Positions 7,105-13,329 of a stretch of DNA of 13,508 nucleotides are shown here, piece by piece; the stretch's first letter is position 1; each line of letters opens with the position of its first letter. The position numbers were made by a program, and so were the translations under genes. Source of the stretch: Limnohabitans sp. (GTDB lineage Bacteria > Pseudomonadota > Gammaproteobacteria > Burkholderiales > Burkholderiaceae_C). Location: positions 1 through 13,508 of the forward strand of contig JANQXJ010000073.1 of the NCBI GenBank assembly GCA_030729445.1, written 5' to 3'. The notes under the pieces are model-generated. The model was not told where the DNA came from. It worked only from the letters and a program-made list of their open reading frames with translations, and made no database searches.

Positions 7105-8430
7105 ATGTACCGCCCACCTGAGTTTCTCAAAGCCGTCAAAAAAGAGTTGGCCGACTGGCGGATGTGGTCAGATCGGCTTGTGGTGTTGTTGTTCGCGGGA
7201 CTGGCGGGGCTGACTGTGGTGGTCTTCACTTGGCTGTCTGAGCACGCCTTGGCCACTTTTTTTGTGGCGTACCAGAAATGGTTTTGGTGGCCATTGTTGT
7301 GGACGCCGCTGTTGACCATGGCCATTGTGTTCGTTACCCGGCGCTTTGCGGTGGGCACGGCTGGCTCGGGCATACCTCAGGTGATGGCCGCCTTGTCGGT
7401 CGAGACGCCGCCACTGTGCCGGTCGCTTTATGTGTCATTGAAATTGAGCCTCATGAAGGTGGCGCTCACCGCATCGGGCTTGTTGGCAGGTTTGTCGTTA
7501 GGGCGTGAGGGGCCTTCGGTGCAAATCGCTGCAGGTGTCATGCACAGTGCTCGCCGTTGGTTGTCGCCCAACTCCCCTATCAAAGACTCGGGCTTGATCC
7601 TGGCGGGCGGTGCAGCGGGCATTGCCGCTGCTTTTAACACCCCATTGGGGGGCGTGATGTTTGCGATCGAAGAGCTGTCTCGCCGTCCGGAAGACCGTCG
7701 CAGTGGCTTGTTGATGGCGGCCATCATTCTGGCCGGCTTGATGGCCGTGTCGGCGTATGGCAACAAGTCTCACTTTGGTGAAATTCGCGTCGACAACATC
7801 AGCTTTGCCTTGCTGTTGCCCGGTATGGTGGTGGCGGTGCTGAGTGGCATTTTTGGTGGCATGTTTGCCCGGCTGTTGATCTACTCGCTGCACAACACCT
7901 CCAGCCACTGGGTTCATGCATTTCGTCGCTCTTCACCCATTTGGTTTGCGGGGGGCTGTGGTTTGTTGATTGCCATCATAGGCTTAAGTACCCAAGGGGC
8001 GACTTTCGGCAGCGGGTACGCCCATACCCGAGCCATGCTCGAAAACACCGACGACGTTTCAAACTTGTATGTACTCTTGAAGTTGGTGGTCACTTGGCTC
8101 ACCACCTGGGCTGGTGTGCCCGCAGGCATTTTTGCGCCGGCGCTGGCCATCGGTGCGGCGCTAGGCAATGACTTGGCAGCGTTGATGCAATACCCTAATG
8201 CCCCGACCCTGATTGCGCTGGGCATGGCGGGCTTTCTGGCGGCGGTGACACAAGCCCCCTTGACTGCTTTCATCATCGTGATGGAGATGGTCACAGGTCA
8301 TGAATTGGTGCTCAGTTTGATGGCCAGCGCCTTGATTGCCAGCGGCATATCACGCTTGATCAGTCAGCCGCTTTACGCGGCATTGACCCAAGCGCAGCTC
8401 GGTCGGTTGCCAGAAAAACCACAGGCGTAG
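7105..8430 (+). CDS. ClC family chloride channel / Cl-/H+ antiporter
   Basis: 441 residues, an inner-membrane protein of the ClC family without CBS domains. The anion-selectivity motifs are present in order: GSGIPQ (87-92, Ser for chloride coordination), GREGPSVQ (133-140, with gating Glu135) and GIFAPALAIG (341-350). The pore Tyr is Y424 (QPLY). The segment FAIEEL (186-191) supplies a Glu (E190) at the position of the internal proton glutamate E203 of E. coli ClcA. Having both E135 and E190 argues for coupled Cl-/H+ exchange rather than a passive channel; this is inferred by alignment from memory. GGAGG at 7094-7098 with a 6-base spacing fixes the start. It follows the HAD gene closely and converges with the AraC-type gene 43 bases away. 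Likely roles are acid resistance or anion balance; fluoride-specific ClC-F is unlikely given the canonical GSGIP and GREGP. Confidence 0.95.
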   Translation: MYRPPEFLKAVKKELADWRMWSDRLVVLLFAGLAGLTVVVFTWLSEHALATFFVAYQKWFWWPLLWTPLLTMAIVFVTRRFAVGTAGSGIPQVMAALSVETPPLCRSLYVSLKLSLMKVALTASGLLAGLSLGREGPSVQIAAGVMHSARRWLSPNSPIKDSGLILAGGAAGIAAAFNTPLGGVMFAIEELSRRPEDRRSGLLMAAIILAGLMAVSAYGNKSHFGEIRVDNISFALLLPGMVVAVLSGIFGGMFARLLIYSLHNTSSHWVHAFRRSSPIWFAGGCGLLIAIIGLSTQGATFGSGYAHTRAMLENTDDVSNLYVLLKLVVTWLTTWAGVPAGIFAPALAIGAALGNDLAALMQYPNAPTLIALGMAGFLAAVTQAPLTAFIIVMEMVTGHELVLSLMASALIASGISRLISQPLYAALTQAQLGRLPEKPQA

Positions 8431-8473
8431 AGGGGCAAATCAGGGCCTGCGAGTTTGCAGGTGTGCGCTCGAT

Positions 8474-9511
8474 TCAGGCCTTGCTTCTGAACTCTTCGGG
8501 CGTCTGCCCCGTCCAACTCTTAAAAGCCCGCATGAAACTCTTCTCGTTCTGAAACCCCACTTCGGCCGCGATCTGTTTGATGGGGCGTTGCGTGCGCAGC
8601 AGCAGGTCGGTGGCCAGGTCGCGGCGCACCGCGTCTTTGAGCTGTTGCAGGCTGGCACCTTCTTCCTTGAGTTGCCGGTGCAGTGTGCGGGCCGACAGGT
8701 TGAGCCAAGCCGCCAGGTCATCGGCGTTGCGGCTGTGCTCGGGGTGTTCGGCCAGGGTTTGGCGCACTTTTTCGACCAGCAGTCGGTCACGTCGGTAGGG
8801 GCGTACCGTCAGCAGCAGGGCGCGTTGCAGCATGCGTTGCAAGGCGGCTTCGTCACGGCGTACCGGCAGGCTCAGGTAACCCGCATCGAACTGCAGGCTG
8901 TGCGTGTGCGCGTTGAACTGCGTGGGGCCGTCAAACAGCACGAGGTAACTGTCAGCATGAGAAGGCGGGGCAAAACGCAGGGTGGTTTGTTGCAAGGGGA
9001 TGCGTGAATCCGTCAGCCAGCAGGCCACGCCCAAAGCATTGCGCAGCACCGAGACCACGGCAAATTCCTGCAAAGCGCCCAGGCCGCGTTGCTCGGTCAA
9101 TTGCAGGTGCGCCACACCCTCTTCGGTGCTGACTTGCAAGAGGATGTCCTCGGTCAACAGGCCGTGGTGTCGGCACCAGCGTTGCATGGCCACGCCCAAA
9201 GTGGGGGCGGTCAGTGAGGCTCGCACCAGCATGCCATAGCTGCCCCAGGGCAGGCAACGGCTGAACCAGCCCAGGGCCTCATCGTCCAGCGCCCGCATGG
9301 CGGTGGCCGACAACCATTCCATTTGCAGAGCGGTGATCCGGGCCTCGGGGTGCTCCAAGGATTCTGGCGCAATTTGTGCCTCGGACAAGGCGGGCAGCGG
9401 GTCCATGCCGCGCTGGGTGTACGCCTGAACAATGGCTTTGACAAAAGCCATGGGCGTCTCGGCGCGACCTGTGATGGTCGGTCGTAATGGTGCAGGTGGC
9501 TGGGGGGTCAT
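8474..9511 (-). CDS. AraC family transcriptional regulator (Arabinose_bd-type N domain)
   Basis: 345 residues. The N-terminal part (about 25-215) matches the Arabinose_bd/OruR-type ligand domain of many AraC-family regulators of acyl-CoA and amino-acid catabolism. The C-terminal part (about 240-342) is the double helix-turn-helix: first HTH around 262-284 (ADDLAAWLNLSARTLHRQL), second around 311-342 (IKQIAAEVGFQNEKSFMRAF, then TGQTPEEFR). It binds DNA in the cytoplasm, and the effector is unknown. It is divergent from liuB across 132 bases, which makes it the prime candidate regulator of the leucine/isovalerate genes. The start at 9511 has no clear Shine-Dalgarno; an internal ATG at residue 21 (position 9451, MAFVKAIVQ) is a plausible alternative start. 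Known Liu regulators in proteobacteria are MerR-type LiuR and TetR-type LiuQ, so this would be a different solution. Confidence 0.92.
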   Translation of the reverse strand: MTPQPPAPLRPTITGRAETPMAFVKAIVQAYTQRGMDPLPALSEAQIAPESLEHPEARITALQMEWLSATAMRALDDEALGWFSRCLPWGSYGMLVRASLTAPTLGVAMQRWCRHHGLLTEDILLQVSTEEGVAHLQLTEQRGLGALQEFAVVSVLRNALGVACWLTDSRIPLQQTTLRFAPPSHADSYLVLFDGPTQFNAHTHSLQFDAGYLSLPVRRDEAALQRMLQRALLLTVRPYRRDRLLVEKVRQTLAEHPEHSRNADDLAAWLNLSARTLHRQLKEEGASLQQLKDAVRRDLATDLLLRTQRPIKQIAAEVGFQNEKSFMRAFKSWTGQTPEEFRSKA

Positions 9512-9532
9512 GGGTCTTGAAATTGTGGCACG

Positions 9533-9554
9533 ATTTGCAACCCATTTGACACCC
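9533..9554 (+). repeat. Tandem 11-base direct repeat in the araC-liuB intergenic region
   Basis: ATTTGCAACCC (9533-9543) is followed immediately by ATTTGACACCC (9544-9554); 9 of 11 positions are identical. The 11-base period is about one helical turn, so both copies present the same face of the DNA. The second copy contains the TTGACA hexamer. This is the best-looking candidate binding site for the divergently encoded AraC-type regulator, though binding is inferred. Confidence 0.5.
9546..9551 (+). promoter_or_regulatory. Perfect -35 hexamer TTGACA of putative liuB promoter
   Basis: TTGACA is an exact sigma-70 -35 match in the 132-base gap between the AraC-type gene and liuB. At 17-19 bases downstream no good -10 is found; the best is TCTTAA at 9571-9576, three of six. 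A strong -35 with a poor -10 and an overlapping direct repeat would suit a promoter that needs an activator. The rest of the gap (9512-9643) shows nothing else beyond the liuB ribosome site. Confidence 0.4.
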
Positions 9555-9632
9555 TCAGGCCGGGCGCAAGTCTTAAGCTGGCAGGCATTGCCCTATAGGC
9601 GCAGCGGTTGCCGTGCGCCCGGGGACACAGCC

Positions 9633-9637
9633 AAGGA
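9633..9637 (+). promoter_or_regulatory. liuB: Ribosome binding site AAGGA that fixes the liuB start
   Basis: AAGGA ends 6 bases before the ATG at 9644. The frame stays open to an ATG at 9608 (12 residues earlier), but that start has no such site and would add a non-family peptide, so 9644 is preferred. Confidence 0.75.
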
Positions 9638-9643
9638 AGACAC

Positions 9644-11251
9644 ATGACTGTTTTGCACTCCCAACTGAATCCACGTTCGGCCGATTTCCAGCACAACGCC
9701 GCTGCCATGCGGGCCTTGGTCGATGACCTGCGTGCCCACCTGGAGCGTGTGGCCCAAGGTGGTGGCGAGGCCCCCCGCGCCAAGCACACTGCCCGGGGCA
9801 AGCTGCTGCCGCGTGACCGCGTGCAGATGCTGCTTGACCCCGGCACGCCTTTTCTGGAAGTTGCGCCGCTGGCGGCGCTCAATATGTACAACAACGACGC
9901 GCCCAGCTCGGGTGTGATCGTGGGCATTGGCCGTGTGAGCGGGGTGGACTGCATGATCGTGTGCAACGACGCCACGGTGAAGGGCGGCACCTATTACCCG
10001 ATGACGGTGAAGAAGCACCTGCGTGCGCAAGAGATCGCGCAGCAAAACCACCTGCCTTGCATCTATCTGGTGGACTCGGGCGGTGCCAACTTGCCCAACC
10101 AGGACGAAGTCTTCCCCGACCGCGACCACTTTGGCCGCATCTTCTTCAACCAAGCCAATATGAGTGCGCAAGGCATCGCGCAAATCGCGGTGGTCATGGG
10201 CTCTTGCACGGCGGGCGGCGCGTATGTGCCCGCCATGAGCGACGAAACCATCATCGTCAAGAACCAGGGCACCATCTTTTTGGGCGGCCCGCCGCTTGTC
10301 AAAGCTGCTACCGGCGAGGTGGTGAGCGCCGAAGATTTGGGCGGTGGTGATGTGCACACGCGCCTGAGTGGCGTGGCCGACCACTTGGCACAAAACGATG
10401 TGCACGCGCTGGCGCTGGCCCGCCAGGCCGTGAAAAACCTGAACGCGCAAAAGGCCCCCAACATCGCCACGCACGCGCCCGTGTCACCCAAGTTTGATGT
10501 GCAAGAGCTGTATGGCGTGATCCCGACCGACACACGCAAACCTTTTGACGTGCGCGAAATCATCGCCCGCATCGTGGACGGCTCTGAGTTCGACGAATTC
10601 AAATCGCGCTTTGGCACCACCTTGATCTGCGGCTTTGCCCGCATTGAGGGCATGCCCGTGGGCATCATCGCCAACAACGGCATCTTGTTCAGCGAGTCGG
10701 CGCTCAAAGGCGCGCACTTCATCGAGCTGTGCTGCCAGCGCAAGATCCCGCTGGTCTTTTTGCAGAACATCACCGGCTTCATGGTGGGCCGCAAATACGA
10801 AAACGAAGGCATCGCCCGCAACGGCGCCAAGATGGTCACGGCCGTGGCAACCGCCGCAGTGCCCAAGTTCACCATCATCATTGGCGGCAGCTTTGGCGCG
10901 GGCAACTACGGCATGTGCGGCCGCGCCTACAGCCCCCGCTTTTTGTGGATGTGGCCCAACGCCCGCATCTCCGTCATGGGCGGCGAGCAGGCGGCGAGCG
11001 TGCTGGCGACCGTCAAGCGCGACGGCATCGAGGGCAAGGGCGGCCAGTGGAGCATGGAAGAAGAAGAAGCCTTCAAGGCCCCGATCAAGCAGCAATACGA
11101 GGACCAGGGCCACCCCTACTACGCCACCGCCCGCATCTGGGACGACGGCATCATCGACCCAGCCGACACCCGCCGCGTGTTGGCGTTGGGCTTGAGCGCA
11201 TCGCTCAATGCCCCGATTCCTGAGACGAAATTTGGACTTTTCCGCATGTGA
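9644..11251 (+). CDS. liuB: Methylcrotonyl-CoA carboxylase carboxyltransferase (beta) subunit
   Basis: 535 residues, exactly the usual length of the non-biotinylated MCC beta subunit. It moves CO2 from biotin on the alpha subunit to 3-methylcrotonyl-CoA, giving 3-methylglutaconyl-CoA in leucine and isovalerate breakdown. Two crotonase-fold carboxyltransferase halves are visible. The first runs about 40-290 and contains YLVDSGGANLPNQDEVFPDR (141-160) and GSCTAGGAYVPAMSDE (186-201). The second runs about 295-530 and contains NITGFMVGRKYE (375-386), GGSFGAGNYGMCGRAYSPRF (414-433) and MGGEQAA (445-451). The NYGMCGRAYSPRF and WMWPNARISVMGGEQ blocks are typical of MCC rather than propionyl-CoA carboxylase. 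liuC and liuD downstream support the assignment. The stop TGA (11249-11251) shares its last base with the left arm of the vapB operator palindrome. Confidence 0.95.
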   Translation: MTVLHSQLNPRSADFQHNAAAMRALVDDLRAHLERVAQGGGEAPRAKHTARGKLLPRDRVQMLLDPGTPFLEVAPLAALNMYNNDAPSSGVIVGIGRVSGVDCMIVCNDATVKGGTYYPMTVKKHLRAQEIAQQNHLPCIYLVDSGGANLPNQDEVFPDRDHFGRIFFNQANMSAQGIAQIAVVMGSCTAGGAYVPAMSDETIIVKNQGTIFLGGPPLVKAATGEVVSAEDLGGGDVHTRLSGVADHLAQNDVHALALARQAVKNLNAQKAPNIATHAPVSPKFDVQELYGVIPTDTRKPFDVREIIARIVDGSEFDEFKSRFGTTLICGFARIEGMPVGIIANNGILFSESALKGAHFIELCCQRKIPLVFLQNITGFMVGRKYENEGIARNGAKMVTAVATAAVPKFTIIIGGSFGAGNYGMCGRAYSPRFLWMWPNARISVMGGEQAASVLATVKRDGIEGKGGQWSMEEEEAFKAPIKQQYEDQGHPYYATARIWDDGIIDPADTRRVLALGLSASLNAPIPETKFGLFRM

Positions 11252-11261
11252 TGTGTATGAT
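11233..11261 (+). promoter_or_regulatory. Predicted vapBC promoter
   Basis: A -35 hexamer TGGACT (11233-11238, four of six) and a -10 hexamer TATGAT (11256-11261, five of six) are separated by the ideal 17 bases. Transcription would start near 11268. The -35 and spacer lie in the last codons of liuB, and the -10 sits in the left arm of the 10-base inverted repeat, so a repressor bound there would block RNA polymerase. Confidence 0.55.
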
Positions 11262-11280
11262 TTTGTGAATTCATACACAT
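11251..11280. promoter_or_regulatory. Palindromic operator in front of vapB
   Basis: ATGTGTATGA (11251-11260) and TCATACACAT (11271-11280) form a perfect 10-base inverted repeat around a 10-base spacer. The arm centres are 20 bases apart, about two helical turns, which suits a dimeric antitoxin or the VapBC complex. It overlaps the predicted -10 and start site. No T-run follows, so it is not a terminator. Autoregulation through such sites is standard for type II toxin-antitoxin operons. Confidence 0.65.
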
Positions 11281-11295
11281 TCAAAGGCTAAGCAC

Positions 11296-11622
11296 ATGCG
11301 AACCAACATTGAAATCGACGACGACTTGATGGCTGCTGCCATGGCAGCGGGCGGCTTCAAGACCAAAAAGGAAGCGGTTGAAGAGGGCTTGCGCCTGGTG
11401 CGTCGACGTCAGGTTTACAACGGATTGTTGGCCTTGCGCGGCAAGTTGGAGTGGGATGACTCAGACGCCGCTTGGGCGCAGGCCCACACGACTGAGGACG
11501 CAGCCATGGCCGTGCAAGAGCCGCAGGCCGCGTACGGCGTGAAGGCCAAGCCTGCAGCCACAACAGGACGGTCGGGAAAAGCCAAAAAGCCGGCCGCAGC
11601 AAAACGGAGCAAGGCCCCATGA
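11296..11622 (+). CDS. vapB: VapB family antitoxin with basic C-terminal extension
   Basis: 108 residues. The N-terminal 40 residues (MRTNIEIDDDLMAAAM, then FKTKKEAVEEGLRLVRRR) are the ribbon-helix-helix DNA-binding part of the VapB antitoxin family. Residues about 41-70 (LLALRGKLEWDDSDAAW) are the toxin-neutralising segment. The family is usually about 65-85 residues; here residues 81-108 add a tail of Lys, Ala, Pro, Ser and Thr with nine basic and no acidic residues, containing KAKKPAAAKRSKAP. A weak AAAGG at 11284-11288 precedes the ATG by 7 bases. The stop overlaps the vapC ATG (ATGA), the standard coupling in these modules. VapB should neutralise the VapC RNase and repress its own promoter at the palindrome just upstream. 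Confidence 0.9.
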   Translation: MRTNIEIDDDLMAAAMAAGGFKTKKEAVEEGLRLVRRRQVYNGLLALRGKLEWDDSDAAWAQAHTTEDAAMAVQEPQAAYGVKAKPAATTGRSGKAKKPAAAKRSKAP

Positions 11623-12020
11623 TCTTGGTGGATTCGAGCGTCTGGATTGACTTCTTCCGTGATGGGCGAAGCACGCAAAGCCAGACCTTGGCCCGTTGTC
11701 TGGGTGATTCCAGTGTGGAAGTCGGCATGGCCGATCTGGTGCTGTTCGAGGTCATGCGCGGTTTTCGTGTTGGGGCCTTGATGCGCGAAGCCCAAACACT
11801 CATGAGCGCATTGCCACAGGTGGAAATCGGGGGCACAAGCTCAGTGTTGAAAGCCGCAGAACGCTATCGCCAATTGCGCAGTCGGGGTCGCACCGTGCGC
11901 AGCCCCATCGATGTGCTGCTGGCCAGCTACTGCATGACGCACGGCCACGCGCTGCTGCACCGCGACGCGGATTTTGAATCGCTCAAAACTTTGGGAGGGC
12001 TGGAGACATGGCCACAATGA
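11619..12020 (+). CDS. vapC: VapC family toxin, PIN-domain ribonuclease
   Basis: 133 residues, normal for VapC. The PIN-domain acidic residues that hold Mg2+ are all in place: D5 (VDSSVWIDFF), E44 (LFEVMRG), D98 (RSPIDVLLASYC) and D116 (HRDADFE, with D118 nearby). These enzymes cut specific RNAs, often initiator tRNA or the rRNA sarcin-ricin loop, when not neutralised by VapB. The ATG overlaps the vapB stop by four bases. The 3' end overlaps the DinB-fold gene by 13 bases if that gene starts at 12008. The active site looks intact, so the toxin is likely functional rather than decayed. The target RNA cannot be predicted from this sequence. Confidence 0.92.
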   Translation: MILVDSSVWIDFFRDGRSTQSQTLARCLGDSSVEVGMADLVLFEVMRGFRVGALMREAQTLMSALPQVEIGGTSSVLKAAERYRQLRSRGRTVRSPIDVLLASYCMTHGHALLHRDADFESLKTLGGLETWPQ

Positions 12021-12541
12021 ACACATCCACCTGGCACAGCCACTTCCATATGCAAGCCCGCTACCATGTATGGGCCACACACCGGCTGCTCGAAGCGGTT
12101 TCTCGGGTGTCCGATTCAGACTATCGGCACGACGTGGGCCTGTTCTTCAAAAGCATCCATGGCACGCTGAATCACATGCTGGTGGCCGAGCACTTGCTCT
12201 GGTATCCGCGTTTTGCCAAAGGCGCATCACCTGTGCTGGCGCTGGACACCGAGGTTGAGCCCCACCGTGAACGCCTGGCGCAGGCGCTCAAGGGCGGATC
12301 GGCCAACTGGACACCCCTGATCGCCAGCTGGAGCGCCGAGCGTTTTGATGGCCAGCTGGACTACCGCACGAGTAAGGGCGACCTCCTGTCCTTGCCGTTT
12401 GCGGCCACCTTGGCGCATGTGTTCAACCACGCCACCCACCACCGTGGCCAGATCACGGCGGCGCTCACCGCCATGGGCCAGCCTTGCCCGGAGCTCGACA
12501 TGGTTTATTTCCTTCTGGCAGAACAGGCGCCCAAAGCATGA
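12008..12541 (+). CDS. DinB family (four-helix, metal-binding) protein
   Basis: 177 residues. The DinB fold pattern is clear: HGTLNHMLVAEHLLW (51-65) supplies the first metal His (H56), and HVFNHATHHRGQITAAL (137-153) supplies H141 and H145 of the HxxHHRGQ signature. The superfamily includes thiol-dependent transferases and isomerases (bacillithiol and mycothiol enzymes) as well as many uncharacterised members. The start at 12008 has GGGAGG at 11993-11998 at good spacing and overlaps vapC by 13 bases. An ATG at 12017 in the same frame would give a 4-base ATGA overlap instead. Its own TGA overlaps the liuC ATG. Position between liuB and liuC suggests a link to leucine-derived acyl-CoA chemistry, but no role is established. 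Confidence 0.88.
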   Translation: MATMNTSTWHSHFHMQARYHVWATHRLLEAVSRVSDSDYRHDVGLFFKSIHGTLNHMLVAEHLLWYPRFAKGASPVLALDTEVEPHRERLAQALKGGSANWTPLIASWSAERFDGQLDYRTSKGDLLSLPFAATLAHVFNHATHHRGQITAALTAMGQPCPELDMVYFLLAEQAPKA

Positions 12542-13320
12542 CAACAGCACTGAAATTTTCAACCCAAGGCGGTGTGCACACCATCACGCTCTCGCGCCCC
12601 GATGTGCGCAACGCCTTCAACGACGAAGTCATTGCCGAGCTGAAACACGCTTTTTTGGCGGTGGCCCAAGACAGCGCAGTGCGCTGTGTGGTGCTGGCCG
12701 CCGAGGGCCCCGCCTATTGTGCAGGCGCAGACCTGAACTGGATGCGCCGCATGGCCGACTACACCCGGGGTGAAAACTTGGCCGACGCGGGCGAGTTGGC
12801 CGCCATGCTGCGTGCGATTTATGAATGCCCGCAGCCGACCATCGCACGCGTGCAAGGCGATGTGTACGCGGGCGGCATGGGCCTGGTGGCGGCGTGTGAC
12901 ATGGCGGTGAGTGTGGACACAGCGAACTATTGCCTGAGCGAGGTCAAGCTCGGCCTGATTCCCGCCACGATCAGCCCCTATGTGATCCGTGCCATGGGTG
13001 CGCGTGCGGCGCACCGCTACTTTTTGACCGCCGAGCGCTTTGGCGCGGCCGAGGCGCACCGCATCGGTTTGGTGCACGAGGTGGTGGCCGCCGACGCGTT
13101 GGACACCAAAGTGGCCGAGCTCACCCAAGCGCTGGTGAACGCCAGCCCCCATGCTGTACGCGCCTGCAAAAAGCTGGTGCAAGACGTGGCCGAACGCGAG
13201 ATCAACGACGCGCTGGTCGCGCAAACGGTGGCGGGCATTGCCGACATCCGCGCCAGCAGCGAAGGCAAAGAGGGCGTGCAGTCCTTCTTGCAAAAACGAA
13301 AACCCAACTGGTTGGTTTGA
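12538..13320 (+). CDS. liuC: Methylglutaconyl-CoA hydratase (enoyl-CoA hydratase/isomerase family)
   Basis: 260 residues from the ATG at 12538. A longer frame exists upstream, but it would read through the end of the DinB gene. Crotonase-family features: the first oxyanion-hole block CAGADLNWM (61-69), the second YAGGMGLVAACD (110-121), and SEVKLGLIPATISPYV (134-149) with the catalytic Glu E135. The second Glu of mammalian crotonase (E144) is replaced here by G115. That substitution and the LGLIPATISPYV block are, as I recall, typical of bacterial LiuC proteins. The enzyme hydrates 3-methylglutaconyl-CoA to HMG-CoA. Flanking liuB and liuD make the specific assignment likely. The ATG overlaps the dinB stop (ATGA); liuD starts 9 bases after its TGA. 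Confidence 0.9.
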   Translation: MTTALKFSTQGGVHTITLSRPDVRNAFNDEVIAELKHAFLAVAQDSAVRCVVLAAEGPAYCAGADLNWMRRMADYTRGENLADAGELAAMLRAIYECPQPTIARVQGDVYAGGMGLVAACDMAVSVDTANYCLSEVKLGLIPATISPYVIRAMGARAAHRYFLTAERFGAAEAHRIGLVHEVVAADALDTKVAELTQALVNASPHAVRACKKLVQDVAEREINDALVAQTVAGIADIRASSEGKEGVQSFLQKRKPNWLV

Positions 13321-13329
13321 GGAAAAAAC

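Noticed and set aside
8446..8461. Small hairpin CCTGC-GAGTTT-GCAGG between the convergent ClC and AraC-type genes, considered as a terminator.
   Set aside because: The stem is only five base pairs and no T-run follows on either strand.
9608..9643. Upstream ATG at 9608 as the liuB start.
   Set aside because: It adds 12 residues unlike the family and has no ribosome site, whereas the ATG at 9644 has AAGGA at ideal spacing and gives the usual 535-residue length.
11251..11268. A five-codon mini-frame (M-C-M-I-L-stop) whose ATG overlaps the liuB stop, in front of vapB.
   Set aside because: Too short, with no leucine run or attenuator structure. It is fully explained by the left arm of the operator palindrome and the -10 hexamer.
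11251..11280. The 10-base inverted repeat after liuB as a transcription terminator.
   Set aside because: The arms are AT-rich, the loop is 10 bases and no T-run follows, while it overlaps a good -10 hexamer. The operator reading fits better.
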